DNA of 64,000 nucleotides. Source: Streptomyces sp. CA-210063 (lineage in GTDB: Bacteria > Actinomycetota > Actinomycetes > Streptomycetales > Streptomycetaceae). Made by a program: the position numbers and the translations under genes. This document shows positions 37,285 through 47,941 of this stretch, piece by piece (positions within the stretch are counted from its first letter, which is position 1; every line of letters begins with the position of its first letter). The stretch lies in assembly GCF_024612015.1 (NCBI RefSeq), contig NZ_CP102512.1, positions 3,472,001-3,536,000 on the forward strand, written 5' to 3'. The notes below the pieces were generated by a model. The model had not been told where the DNA came from and ran no database searches. It saw only the letters and a list, made by a program, of their open reading frames with translations.

Positions 37285-38262
37285 CTAGCTGAGGCGCACG
37301 CGCGGGTCGATGTAGGCGTAGGCGATGTCCACGATGATGTTCAGGATCAGGATGAAGAAAGCCCCGACCAGCATGACGCCCATCGTGAGCGGCAGGTCCT
37401 TGTCCATCGACGAGTTGACCGCGAGACGGCCGACGCCCGCCAGGTCGAAGGTGATCTCCGTGACCACCGCGCCCGACAGCAGCGCGCTCAGGTCCATGCC
37501 GATGATGGTGACGATCGGGATGAGCGAACCACGCCAGGCGTAACGGAAGAATACGTACCGCTGCTTCATGCCCTTGGCCCGGGCCGTGCGGACGTGCTCC
37601 TCCGACAGCTGCTCGATCATGGTCGAGCGGGCCATACGCGTGTACTGGGCGGTGAAGATCGTGGCCATGACGGCCCAGGGGATCAGCATGCCCACGAACC
37701 AGCCGACCGGATCCTGGGTGATCGGGACGTACTTGGGGTTCTCCATCCAGCCGGTGCTGTAGACGAAGATGCCGAGGACGATCGGACCGAGGAAGTAGAT
37801 CTGGAACGAGCTGAGCAGCATGGAGGCACCGCTGACGGCCTTGTCCACCACGGTGCCGCGCTTCCAGGCCGCGATCAGACCCGCACCAAGACCGAACACG
37901 AGGAAGATCACCAGGCCACCGAGCGTCAGCGACAGCGTCAGCGGGAACCGGTCGACGATGGAGTCCCAGACGAACTCGCCGCTGTCGAAGGACATGCCCA
38001 GGCATGGCGCGGAGCAATGCCCGACCGGGAAGTCCCGGCCGGCGACGATGCCGACCATGAAGTCCCAGAACTGCGTGGTGATGGGTTTGTCGAGACCGAG
38101 GTTCTCTCTGATGACCGCGATGTTCTCGGGGGAGCAGTTCTTGCCGCAGGACAGCTGCGCGAAGTCTTGGGGGATCGTATAGAACAGGAAGAACGTGAAG
38201 GCGCCGATCAGGAACATGATGACGACGGCGCCGATCAGCCTGCGGATGAGGAACTGAAGCAT
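37285..38262 (-). CDS. bldKC: Oligopeptide ABC transporter permease, BldKC
   Basis: 325-residue DppB-type permease beginning MLQFLIRRLIGAVVIMFLIGA, with six helices and an EAA loop (RAKGMKQRYVFFRYAWRGSL). A periplasmic stretch with Cys residues (LSCGKNCSPENIAV, CSAPCLG) lies between helices 1 and 2. It starts 108 bases after the bldKB stop, across a stable hairpin that probably sets the ratio of binding protein to membrane components. Confidence 0.88.
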   Translation of the reverse strand: MLQFLIRRLIGAVVIMFLIGAFTFFLFYTIPQDFAQLSCGKNCSPENIAVIRENLGLDKPITTQFWDFMVGIVAGRDFPVGHCSAPCLGMSFDSGEFVWDSIVDRFPLTLSLTLGGLVIFLVFGLGAGLIAAWKRGTVVDKAVSGASMLLSSFQIYFLGPIVLGIFVYSTGWMENPKYVPITQDPVGWFVGMLIPWAVMATIFTAQYTRMARSTMIEQLSEEHVRTARAKGMKQRYVFFRYAWRGSLIPIVTIIGMDLSALLSGAVVTEITFDLAGVGRLAVNSSMDKDLPLTMGVMLVGAFFILILNIIVDIAYAYIDPRVRLS

Positions 38263-38314
38263 GGCGGGTGGATGCTCTCTTCGAAAACGCGGCGGTCGGA
38301 GGGGGTGGTACCGA

Positions 38315-38352
38315 CCGCGGGGGTGCGCTCCGCCTGGCGCACACCCCCGCGG
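38315..38352 (-). terminator. Stem-loop between bldKB and bldKC (attenuator-like)
   Basis: 14-bp GC-rich stem CCGCGGGGGTGCGC pairing with GCGC(AC)ACCCCCGCGG, with a two-base bulge and an 8-base loop, 18 bases past the bldKB stop. There is no U-run, so partial termination or protection of the upstream mRNA end is more likely than complete termination. Confidence 0.75.
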
Positions 38353-38370
38353 ATCAGCCGGGCTGACGGA

Positions 38371-40173
38371 TTACGGCTGCTTCAGGAACAGGTCGTTGAT
38401 GTCGATGTAGCTCGACTCCGTGCTGTACCGGGCACCACCGATGTTCGATCCGAAGAGCTGGATCTGCTTCGAGTAGTAGACCGGGGCGGCCGGGTTGATC
38501 TCCTCCACGATGCGGTGGTGAGCCTCTTCCCACGTCTTGGCCGCGGCCTCGGGCTCCTCGGTCAGAGCCTTCTTGATCAGCTCGTCGACCTTGGCGTCCT
38601 TGATGTGCGAGTAGTTCGAGCCACCATCGGCGACGAGGGTGCCGTCGTAGACCGGGGTGATGACCGTGGACGGGGAGGACCAGTCCTGGCCCCAGCCGGT
38701 CATGTAGATGTCGTACGGGTTGTCCAGCTTGCCGACCTGCTCGTAGAAGCTGGCCCGGTCGATCTCCTTGGCCTGGACGTCGAAGCCGAGCTTGCCCAGC
38801 GCGTCCTTGATGATCACTTGCTGGGCCTGGCCGCGCGGGGTGTTGGAGTAGGCGTAGGTGAGCTTGGTGCCCTCCTTGACCCCCGCCTCCTTCAGCAGCT
38901 CCTTGGCCTTGTCCAGGTCACCGTTGGGCTTCTTCGTCTTTCCGAACGGGTCGTACGACGCGTCATAGCCCGGCAGGGTCGGCGCCATCAGACCACCGGC
39001 GACCTCACCGCCGTAGCGGCCACCGTCGGCCTGGACCATGGCCTGGGACGGGATCGCGTAGGTGATCGCGTCGCGGACCTTCTTGTCCTTCACGGCGGCG
39101 GCGTCGAGGTTGAAGGTCAGCTGCCACACGTAGGGCTGGTAGCCCTGGATCGTGCGCTTCTTCGTCTCCGGGTTGGAGATGACCGTCGACATCTGCGCCG
39201 GGTCCACGGAGTCCGTGAACTGGATGGCGTTCTTGGCCTCGCCCTGGTCGGCGATCAGACGCTTGGTCTGGCTGGGCTGGTCGACGGTGTTGGTGAAGTT
39301 GTAACCGTCGACGTACTGGTGGCGCACCGAGTCCGTCTTCGGGTCCCACTGGTCGTTCTTGACCAGGGTCAGCGACTTGCCCGGCTGGAGCTCGGAGATC
39401 TTGTACGGGCCGAGGGAGGCCGGGGCCTTGTCGTACTTCTCCTTCGTGTCCTGCTTCTCGGGCACGACGGCGTAACCGGCCATGGCGAGGGCCTGCGGGA
39501 GGTCCGGGCGCGGCTGGTCGAAGTGGAAGACGACCGTCTTGTCGTCCGGGGTCTCCAGGACGGAGTCCGGCAGGTGCTTGCCCTTGTACGGGCCGTCCGG
39601 CAGTGCCTTGCGGTAGTCGGAGCCCGACAGCCAGCTCTGGACGTAGGTCGGGCCGTCGAAGATGACCTTGGAGTACTGACGCTCGATGGTGTGGCGGACG
39701 TCGGCCGAGGTGATGGCGTTGCCGTCCTCGTCCTTGATGCCGTCCTTGAGCGTGTACGTCCAGGTCTTGCCGCCGTCGGAGGACTTGCCGGAGTCGGTGG
39801 CGATGTCACCGACGACCGTCAGGTTGCCCTTCTCGTCCTCCTGGTAGTTCGTCAGACCACGGTGGATCAGGTTGGCGAGCTGACCGGCGTCGGAGACGTA
39901 GATCTGCCCCGGGTCCAGGTGGGTGATGTCCGACTGCTGGTAGACGTTGATGACACCGCCGGGCTTGGCGCCCTTGATCTCCTCGGCCGGGCCGGTGGAG
40001 GCGGCGGCGTCACCGTAGGCGACAGGCTGCGACTGCTCGGCGGCGTCGTCCTTGGACTTGGACGTGTCCTTCGTGTTGCTCTTGCCGTTGTCCGCGCAGC
40101 CGGCGAGCGCCAGCGAGCCGGCCACGAGGGCGACGGCCACGGCGCGCGTGGTGCGGTTTCTGATGGGCTTCAT
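38371..40173 (-). CDS. bldKB: Oligopeptide-binding lipoprotein, BldKB
   Basis: 600-residue SBP_bac_5 lipoprotein. Signal peptide MKPIRNRTTRAVAVALVAG then lipobox LALAGC, lipid-modified Cys26, followed by a Lys/Ser/Asp linker. The binding fold is clear (GGVINVYQQSDITHLDPGQIY, WTYTLKDGIKDEDGNAITSADVRH, VRDAITYAIPSQAM). BldKB is the signal-recognition component of the importer. ATG 40173 is the second of two closely spaced ATGs and fits the signal peptide. It is 103 bases downstream of the bldKA stop. Confidence 0.88.
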   Translation of the reverse strand: MKPIRNRTTRAVAVALVAGSLALAGCADNGKSNTKDTSKSKDDAAEQSQPVAYGDAAASTGPAEEIKGAKPGGVINVYQQSDITHLDPGQIYVSDAGQLANLIHRGLTNYQEDEKGNLTVVGDIATDSGKSSDGGKTWTYTLKDGIKDEDGNAITSADVRHTIERQYSKVIFDGPTYVQSWLSGSDYRKALPDGPYKGKHLPDSVLETPDDKTVVFHFDQPRPDLPQALAMAGYAVVPEKQDTKEKYDKAPASLGPYKISELQPGKSLTLVKNDQWDPKTDSVRHQYVDGYNFTNTVDQPSQTKRLIADQGEAKNAIQFTDSVDPAQMSTVISNPETKKRTIQGYQPYVWQLTFNLDAAAVKDKKVRDAITYAIPSQAMVQADGGRYGGEVAGGLMAPTLPGYDASYDPFGKTKKPNGDLDKAKELLKEAGVKEGTKLTYAYSNTPRGQAQQVIIKDALGKLGFDVQAKEIDRASFYEQVGKLDNPYDIYMTGWGQDWSSPSTVITPVYDGTLVADGGSNYSHIKDAKVDELIKKALTEEPEAAAKTWEEAHHRIVEEINPAAPVYYSKQIQLFGSNIGGARYSTESSYIDINDLFLKQP

Positions 40174-40276
40174 GATGCCTATGCACCTACCTGTCGATAG
40201 TTGTCCACGAGTACTGCCTGACGGTCCGAGGGAACCCGGACCGGGGGCGGCAGTCCCCCCACCCACCAATGGACGG

Positions 40277-41317
40277 TTACCGTCCGGTCTTGGGGTCGAA
40301 AGCGTCCCGGACGGAGTCGCCGAGAAGGTTGAAGCAGAGCACGAAGACCACCATCGCCACGCCCGGGAAGAACATGAACATCGGGTCCTGCTCGTAGACG
40401 TCGGCACCGACGGCGAACATGCGGCCCCAGTCAGGAGTGGGCTCGGGGAAGCCGACGCCGACGAACGAGAGGAAGGCGATGGAGAGGATCGTGCTGGGCA
40501 GGATGTACGTACCCTGCACCAGGATCGGGGTGACGATGTTCGGCAGGATCTCCTTGCGCACGATGCGCCAGGGCGAGGCCCCCGAGACCTTCGCCGCCTC
40601 CACGAACTCGCGCTCCCGCAGCGAGAGCACCGAGCTGCGCACCAGACGGGCCAGGCCCATCCAGCCGAGGAACCACATCACCAGGATGATGGCCACGGCG
40701 CGAAGAAACGTCGGCGTCTCGTCCCTCGGGTCGACGAACAGCGCGGTGACCACCGGCATGAAGGCGATGAAGAACAGCTGCTGCGGGAAGCCGAGGAAGA
40801 AGTCGGTGATCCGGCCCACCCAGTAGTCGACCCGGCCCCCGAAGTAGCCGCCGACCATACCGATGAGGACACCGGTGATCACGCTGAACAGGGTGACGAT
40901 GACCGCCATGTAGAGCGAGGTCCGCATGCCGTACAGCAGCATCGTGAACACGTCGCGGCCCAGCTTCGGCTCGACACCGAACCAGAAGTCACCCGACATG
41001 CCGCCGAACGAACCGGTGGGCATCGCGAAGTCGTCGAGCAGGAACGGGTAGTCGGGCTCCTGCGCGTAGAGCGTGTAGGGGTCCTTGCCGTACAGGCTCG
41101 AGATCACCGGCGCGAGCGCGGCGATCGCGAAGAAGAAAATCACTACGCACGCGGAGACGACTCCCGTACGGTCCCGCTTGAAGCGTTGCCACATCAACTG
41201 GCCGGGGGAACGACCCTCAAGCTTCTTCTCACCCTTGGCGACCTCGGTGGCCGTCTCGAGCTCGGGGTCCAAGGCGACCGCGGAGCCGGAGCCCTCGGCC
41301 TTGGTTGGACTGGTCAT
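40277..41317 (-). CDS. bldKA: Oligopeptide ABC transporter permease, BldKA
   Basis: 346-residue DppC-type permease and first gene of the set. The polar N-terminal 55 residues precede the first helix (VVSACVVIFFFAIAALAPVI); EAA loop AAKVSGASPWRIVRKEILPN. ATG 41317 has GGGGGAAG upstream. An upstream extension to 41578 is rejected because it is AT-richer leader sequence. The long 695-base leader before it suggests complex regulation. Confidence 0.88.
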   Translation of the reverse strand: MTSPTKAEGSGSAVALDPELETATEVAKGEKKLEGRSPGQLMWQRFKRDRTGVVSACVVIFFFAIAALAPVISSLYGKDPYTLYAQEPDYPFLLDDFAMPTGSFGGMSGDFWFGVEPKLGRDVFTMLLYGMRTSLYMAVIVTLFSVITGVLIGMVGGYFGGRVDYWVGRITDFFLGFPQQLFFIAFMPVVTALFVDPRDETPTFLRAVAIILVMWFLGWMGLARLVRSSVLSLREREFVEAAKVSGASPWRIVRKEILPNIVTPILVQGTYILPSTILSIAFLSFVGVGFPEPTPDWGRMFAVGADVYEQDPMFMFFPGVAMVVFVLCFNLLGDSVRDAFDPKTGR

Positions 41318-42012
41318 GTCTGTTCTTCCCCCGGGGGGTTGGAGAGTTGAGCGCAGCACAGATACCGGCAGGTTCTGTGGTTTGGGGGAACTTTCGCCAA
41401 GGCGGTCAACGCGCGTCAAGGGCGGAAGGCATAGGGATCTCCCTACCGTCCATATTTTGAGCAAAAATTGCAAAGATTGACACCTACGCGCGCTTGACAG
41501 ACGGTAAGGGAAACCGGCGAAACGGGCATACGGGGAACGATTTTTGTTTACATGTCCGAAACTTGATCGCTGGATCACCGATATCCGAACAGTGCTTCAC
41601 AGCCCACAGACAGTGAACCGAAGGATCCCGGCCGGAAGTCCAGCCTCCCTCGCACACCCTTCGCACCCTTCCCGGAATACCCAGTATCCCCACAGGACCT
41701 CCCCTGTATACGGATACGCCTGAAGCCCGACCCTCCAAGAGGCGGAGAACCGGGACTTCTTGACGCTTCGCCAGAAGCGTCGACTGGCACTCCGGTACGT
41801 GCTGCGGCTCCCCAGTCTACACGCGTAGCGACGTACGGACGAGGAGGCCCGGATCCCGATCGATGCCGAGCAGGCACACGCTCATGTGCCGCCACACCGG
41901 TGGCAGCTGGTGCTTCTCCGCGTGCGGCGTGCCGCGACCGCCCCCGGCCCCCCGGACATGACCTGGCCCGGCCACCCGCAGCCGCGGACGACCGGACCAA
42001 GTCCCCTGTCCG
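41318..42012. other. Long regulatory region upstream of bldKA
   Basis: 695 bases between typA and bldKA, both leftward, with no credible gene. The stretch 41440-41590 is strikingly AT-rich for this genome (ATATTTTGAGCAAAAATTG, ACGATTTTTGTTTACATG on the plus strand) and is the likely bldK promoter zone. An inverted repeat GACGCTTC-GCCA-GAAGCGTC lies at 41762-41781, either a typA terminator or an operator. I could not fix -35/-10 positions. Confidence 0.55.
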
Positions 42013-43920
<1,908 letters not shown>

Positions 43921-44103
43921 ATTGAGGCGCTTCTCCCGGAGTGTGAGGACGGCCTGCGCTGACATCTTTTGTCGCGCGGACCCTGCCGGGCTGGACACGC
44001 CACGGCCTCACCCCATGGTACGGGGCCGCGGCAGCCGGGGCTCCCCGGGCTGTTCCGGTCCTGCTCAGACCGGTCCATGCCCAGCTCAGGCACACTCTCC
44101 GCC

Positions 44104-44175
44104 CGGCTCAGACCGACCCGGACCCAGCTCGGCACGGCTCAGACCGACCCAGACCCAGTTCGGCACGGCTCAGAC
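44104..44175. repeat. 31-bp tandem repeat between typA and a peptide-binding lipoprotein gene
   Basis: Two units of 31 bases (44104-44134 and 44135-44165, differing at 2 positions) plus the start of a third, each beginning CGGCTCAGACCGACCC and ending CGGCA. A degenerate unit precedes them at about 44071. It lies in the 3' flank of the lipoprotein gene and upstream of typA on the same strand. Confidence 0.85.
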
Positions 44176-44204
44176 CGCCTCGGCCACCCGCGAGGGGTGA
44201 TCCC

Positions 44205-46421
44205 CTATTCGTCTGTGGAGTTCGCCGGCGCCCGCGCGCCCTTCTTCAGGAAGCCCATGTCCTCGTAGAGGGGGGTCTGGAAGCCGAAGGCGCCCGCGTT
44301 CGCCAGGTCGGTGCGGGCGGCGACGAGCTGGGGCCGCTGGTAGAGGGGGATGGAGCCGGCGGCGGCCCAGATGCGGGCGTCCGCCTTGCGGATCAGGGAG
44401 CGGGTCTCGGACTCGTTCAGGCTGGCCACCGCCTGGTCGAAGAGCTGGTCGACCTGGTCCGTGCCGACCCGCGTGTAGTTCTGCTCCACGCTCAGCGAGC
44501 CGTCGGCCGCGGGGACCGGCTTGGCGTAGATGGGCCGGGCGTCGGTGGCGGGGTAGGCGGAGGTCGGCCAGGAGTACAGCGCGAGGTCGTACTGCCCGTT
44601 CGCGATGTGATCCTTGAAGTAGCTCTCGTCGGCGACCTTGGAGATCTCCGTCCGGATCCCGATGCGGTCCAGCATCACCGCGATCCGCTCACCGACGGTC
44701 CGCAGCGCCTCCGTACCCGGCCCCGACGGCAGCACGAACCGCAGCGTCAGCGGCTTGCCGTCCTTGGCGAGCGGCCCCCGCGCGGCGTCGGCGGGCGCCC
44801 GCGTCCCCTTCGGCGCGTACGCGCCCGGCGCGCCGCCCGGCTTGAACTGCTTGCCGTCCTGAGCGAGGTGCGCGCCCTCCTCGCCCTTCTTCCCGTCGGC
44901 GTCGGAAGGCTTGTCGTCGTCGCCGACGATGGGGGTGCCGTCGCCCCCGTCCTCGTCCTCGGACGAGTCGGTATCCGCCTCGGCGCCGGGGGCGCCCTTC
45001 TCCCCCTCCGCACCGGCCGCCTTCTTGTCCTTCTCGAGCGGGCCGCCCCGTTCCCATCCGGCGTCGGCGAGCAGGGCCCGCGCCTCCTCGGTGTCCTGGC
45101 CGCCGAGGGCGCCGCTGTTGTCGGCGTAGGCGGCCTGGCCTTCGAGGGCGAGGTGGCTGCCGACGGGGACGGCGGGCAGGCCGAGGGGTTTCAGGACGAG
45201 CGCGGCGAGCTCCTTACGGTCGAGGGCGCGGGCCACGGCGCGGCGGACGCGCTCGTCGGCGAGGGGGCCCTCGGAGCCGTTGAGGGCGAGCTGGGTGAAG
45301 GCGGGTTCGAGGGACCGGCGGACGGCGAAGCCGCGCAGGGCGGACTGCTGGGCGGTGTACTCGGCGATCGCCTGGCGCCGCTCCTGCCGGGCGCCGGCCT
45401 CCGCGTCCGCGGCCTTCTCGTCCGAGCCGTGCGCGACGGCCCAGGACCGCAGCGACTTCGCGGGCGTCAGGTCGGAGCCGGGGCCGTGGGCGGGGCCGCC
45501 GCTCCGCGAGAGAGGACCGGCGGCCTGCGACTTCTTCTTGTCGCGCGAGGCCTGCGTGATCCGCTCGGCCTGCGCCGAGTCGATCTCGGCGAGGTCGACT
45601 TTTTCCTCGGCCAGCGCCTTGACCCGCTCGTCGCGCGGTACGGCCCGCAGGACCAGCTCGGAGAGCTTGGGCGAGCGGCCCCACCAGCGGAGGTTGCGGG
45701 TGAGGGTGACCTCGCCGTCCTTGCGGTCGACCTCCTTCAGCGCGAAGGGCCCGGCGGTGACCTTGAGCCTGTTGCGGGCGCCGTCGTTGAAGGAGTCGGG
45801 GGTGCCCATCACCTGCTTGGGGTACAGCGGCGAGAACAGCGACTTCCAGTCGGCGTACGGACGGGCGAAGGTGACCCGGACCTCCAGGTCGTTCTCGCCC
45901 CGCTCGACCTTCTGGATGCGTTCGTAGCCGGCGTTCCTGGCCGTCCAGTACGCGGAGTCCTTGCCGGACAGGGCACGCCACTGCGCGGCGAAGTCGGCGG
46001 CGCCGACCTCCCGGCCGTCGCTCCACACCGCCTCCTGGTGGAGCTTGTAGAGCACGACCTGCCGGGGCTCGCGTTCGACGACCTCCGCGGACTCCAGGTA
46101 GTCCGAGTTGAGCCGGGGGCGCCCGGCGGCGTCGATGCGGTACATCGACGGCAGTACGGCACCGGCGATCCGTGCCGTGGCCGGGTCGGCGTCCGCCTGG
46201 AACGTGTTCAGCGTCTCCGGTACGGCGTCCACCGCCCAGCGCAGGGTGCCGCCGTCCTTGAGCAGGTCCCGGTCCGCCGGGGCGATGTCCTGTCCCGCGA
46301 CGGGCTTGCCCGCGGGGTCCTCCTCTCCGCACCCGGTGAGCAGGGGCACCGCGAGCGCACCCGCGGTGAGGAAGGCGACCGAGCGCATGACCGCGCGCAG
46401 TCCGACGCCGTCGTGGGACAT
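44205..46421 (-). CDS. Peptide-binding lipoprotein (SBP_bac_5) with an acidic insertion
   Basis: 738-residue solute-binding lipoprotein; signal peptide with lipobox LLTGC (Cys31). The family 5 fold is recognisable (LRWAVDAVPETLNTFQADAD, KLHQEAVWSDGREVGAADFAAQW, RRAVARALDRKEL, LALYSWPTSAYPATDARPIY). It is about 150-200 residues longer than usual owing to a charged insertion near 465-535, where acidic runs (SSEDEDGGDG, GDDDKPSDADGKKGEEG) interrupt the second lobe. No permease or ATPase gene is adjacent, so it may share the BldK or other membrane components, or act as a sensor. ATG 46421 has a strong GGAGGT site. Confidence 0.88.
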   Translation of the reverse strand: MSHDGVGLRAVMRSVAFLTAGALAVPLLTGCGEEDPAGKPVAGQDIAPADRDLLKDGGTLRWAVDAVPETLNTFQADADPATARIAGAVLPSMYRIDAAGRPRLNSDYLESAEVVEREPRQVVLYKLHQEAVWSDGREVGAADFAAQWRALSGKDSAYWTARNAGYERIQKVERGENDLEVRVTFARPYADWKSLFSPLYPKQVMGTPDSFNDGARNRLKVTAGPFALKEVDRKDGEVTLTRNLRWWGRSPKLSELVLRAVPRDERVKALAEEKVDLAEIDSAQAERITQASRDKKKSQAAGPLSRSGGPAHGPGSDLTPAKSLRSWAVAHGSDEKAADAEAGARQERRQAIAEYTAQQSALRGFAVRRSLEPAFTQLALNGSEGPLADERVRRAVARALDRKELAALVLKPLGLPAVPVGSHLALEGQAAYADNSGALGGQDTEEARALLADAGWERGGPLEKDKKAAGAEGEKGAPGAEADTDSSEDEDGGDGTPIVGDDDKPSDADGKKGEEGAHLAQDGKQFKPGGAPGAYAPKGTRAPADAARGPLAKDGKPLTLRFVLPSGPGTEALRTVGERIAVMLDRIGIRTEISKVADESYFKDHIANGQYDLALYSWPTSAYPATDARPIYAKPVPAADGSLSVEQNYTRVGTDQVDQLFDQAVASLNESETRSLIRKADARIWAAAGSIPLYQRPQLVAARTDLANAGAFGFQTPLYEDMGFLKKGARAPANSTDE

Positions 46422-46759
46422 CTCTGCTACCTCCGGTGGGCCGCACCGCCGGCGAACGGGGTTTATGATCACTTTTGGGTGCATATGGAGCTGATCAGAT
46501 CTATGGCCACACACTGAAGAGGAAAGGACCGACGGACCGACGGCGACACGGCGACGGGGAGCGAAAATCCACCCGTGCGGCGCAACGCGCCGCATCTGGA
46601 CCCCGGTGCACACCCAGCGTGTACGGGCGTGCACGGGAGGCCTGCAATCCGCCAATCGATGCACATCCCTTCCCAGCGCAACGTGTGACGCGCAACACTC
46701 GCAGGCGCATGAACGTTGCCGCCTCGGTCCTCCACGATCCGCGGAAGTGAGGGCAAGTC
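46422..46759. other. Divergent intergenic region
   Basis: 338 bases between the lipoprotein gene (leftward) and the small coiled-coil gene (rightward). It includes three GCGCAAC heptamers (around 46578, 46676 and 46690), two of them in AGCGCAACGTGTGACGCGCAAC. No gene supported; both promoters should lie here. Confidence 0.45.
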
Positions 46760-47050
46760 ATGTCCGTGCAAGATGAACTGACATCGGTCCAGCGGTGCCT
46801 CGACGACCTCTACCGGTCGGTGGGACGGCTGGAACAGCAGATCGGCGGTGGCGGGCCCGACATGCGCCGCGTCCGCGCCGACATCGCCCATCTGCGCGAG
46901 AGCGTCGCGCTGCTGCGCGAGACGACCTCCGGCGCCTCGTCCCCCAAACGGCCCGAACTCGTCACGATCCCCGACACGCCGTACGACGACTCGCTGTGGA
47001 CGGACTCGGACGACGAGGGCCTCGGGGCCCGCGACCGGCATGCGCCCTGA
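46760..47050 (+). CDS. Small coiled-coil protein upstream of the succinate dehydrogenase operon
   Basis: 96 residues. Residues 1-60 form a heptad-rich helix (DELTSVQRCLDDLYRSVGRLEQQI ... ADIAHLRESVALLRE), followed by an acidic tail (SLWTDSDDEGLG). No recognised domain. ATG 46760 has GAGGGCAAG upstream. It ends 54 bases before the SDH membrane-subunit gene on the same strand and could be in the same transcript; the pairing is conserved in streptomycetes as far as I recall. Confidence 0.78.
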   Translation: MSVQDELTSVQRCLDDLYRSVGRLEQQIGGGGPDMRRVRADIAHLRESVALLRETTSGASSPKRPELVTIPDTPYDDSLWTDSDDEGLGARDRHAP

Positions 47051-47104
47051 ACCGACGTAAGCCACACCGACCACGCATCCGAGAACCCGACCGGGAGTCC
47101 CCCG

Positions 47105-47941
47105 TTGGCCACTGGTACGGAACCGCCGGCAACAGAACCCCATCCGCAAGGCGGCGGCGTGCGGACCCCTGCGCGCGCCGCGATCACCGCCCCGCATCTG
47201 CGGACCGACCGCTGGTGGCTGGCCCCGGCCGCCACGGCGGCCGGTCTGCTGGCCTTCATCGTGTACTCGACGTGGCGGGCCTTCGCGGACGCGCACTACT
47301 ACGCGGCCCCGTATGTCTCGCCGTTCTACTCGCCCTGTCTGGCGGAACGCTGCGAGCCCATGCACGCGGGCCCCAACTGGGAGATCTTCGGTGCCTGGTG
47401 GGGCATCTCACCGGCGATCATCATCCTGATCTTCCCGCTCGGCTTCCGCCTGACCTGCTACTACTACCGCAAGGCGTACTACCGGGGCTTCTGGGCGTCC
47501 CCGCCCGCCTGCGCGGTGGCCGAGCCGCACCAGAAGTACACCGGCGAGACCCGCTTCCCGCTGATCCTGCAGAACCTCCACCGGTACTTCTTCTACGCGG
47601 CCCTGGTCGTCGCCGGCATCCTCACCTACGACACCGTCCTGGCCTTCCGCGACGAGAACTACGAGTGGGGCCACATGGGCCTCGGCACCCTCGTCTTCCT
47701 CGTCAACATCGTGCTGATCTGGGCGTACACCCTCTCCTGCCACTCGTGCCGGCACATCGTCGGCGGCAAGCTCAAGCACTTCTCCAAGCATCCCGTGCGC
47801 TACCGGATGTGGCAGTGGGTGGGCAGGCTCAACGCCCAGCACATGCTGCTCGCCTGGGCGTCGTTGGTGAGCGTGGCGCTCGCCGACTTCTATGTGTACC
47901 TGGTCGCGTCCGGCGCCTTCGACGATCCGAGGTTGTTCTGA
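47105..47941 (+). CDS. sdhC: Succinate dehydrogenase membrane anchor/cytochrome b-type subunit (Sdh1 type)
   Basis: 278 residues with about five membrane helices (WLAPAATAAGLLAFIVYSTW; WGISPAIIILIFPLGF; YFFYAALVVAGILTY; GTLVFLVNIVLIWAY; MLLAWASLVSVALADFYVYLV). His and Cys residues cluster near the helix ends (CHSCRH), compatible with haem or cluster contacts. It corresponds to the membrane subunit of the actinobacterial Sdh1 complex (M. tuberculosis Rv0249c type) rather than to classical SdhC/SdhD pairs. The start is a TTG with GGGAG seven bases upstream. The stop shares one base with the sdhA start (TGATG). Confidence 0.87.
   Translation: MATGTEPPATEPHPQGGGVRTPARAAITAPHLRTDRWWLAPAATAAGLLAFIVYSTWRAFADAHYYAAPYVSPFYSPCLAERCEPMHAGPNWEIFGAWWGISPAIIILIFPLGFRLTCYYYRKAYYRGFWASPPACAVAEPHQKYTGETRFPLILQNLHRYFFYAALVVAGILTYDTVLAFRDENYEWGHMGLGTLVFLVNIVLIWAYTLSCHSCRHIVGGKLKHFSKHPVRYRMWQWVGRLNAQHMLLAWASLVSVALADFYVYLVASGAFDDPRLF

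Noticed and set aside
36958-40200. Open frame of 1080 codons on the plus strand antisense to bldKB/bldKC/bldKD
   Set aside because: It is the mirror of GC3-rich coding on the minus strand; its product is rich in Val, Asp, Arg and Gly without domain similarity. The minus-strand genes have clear ABC motifs.
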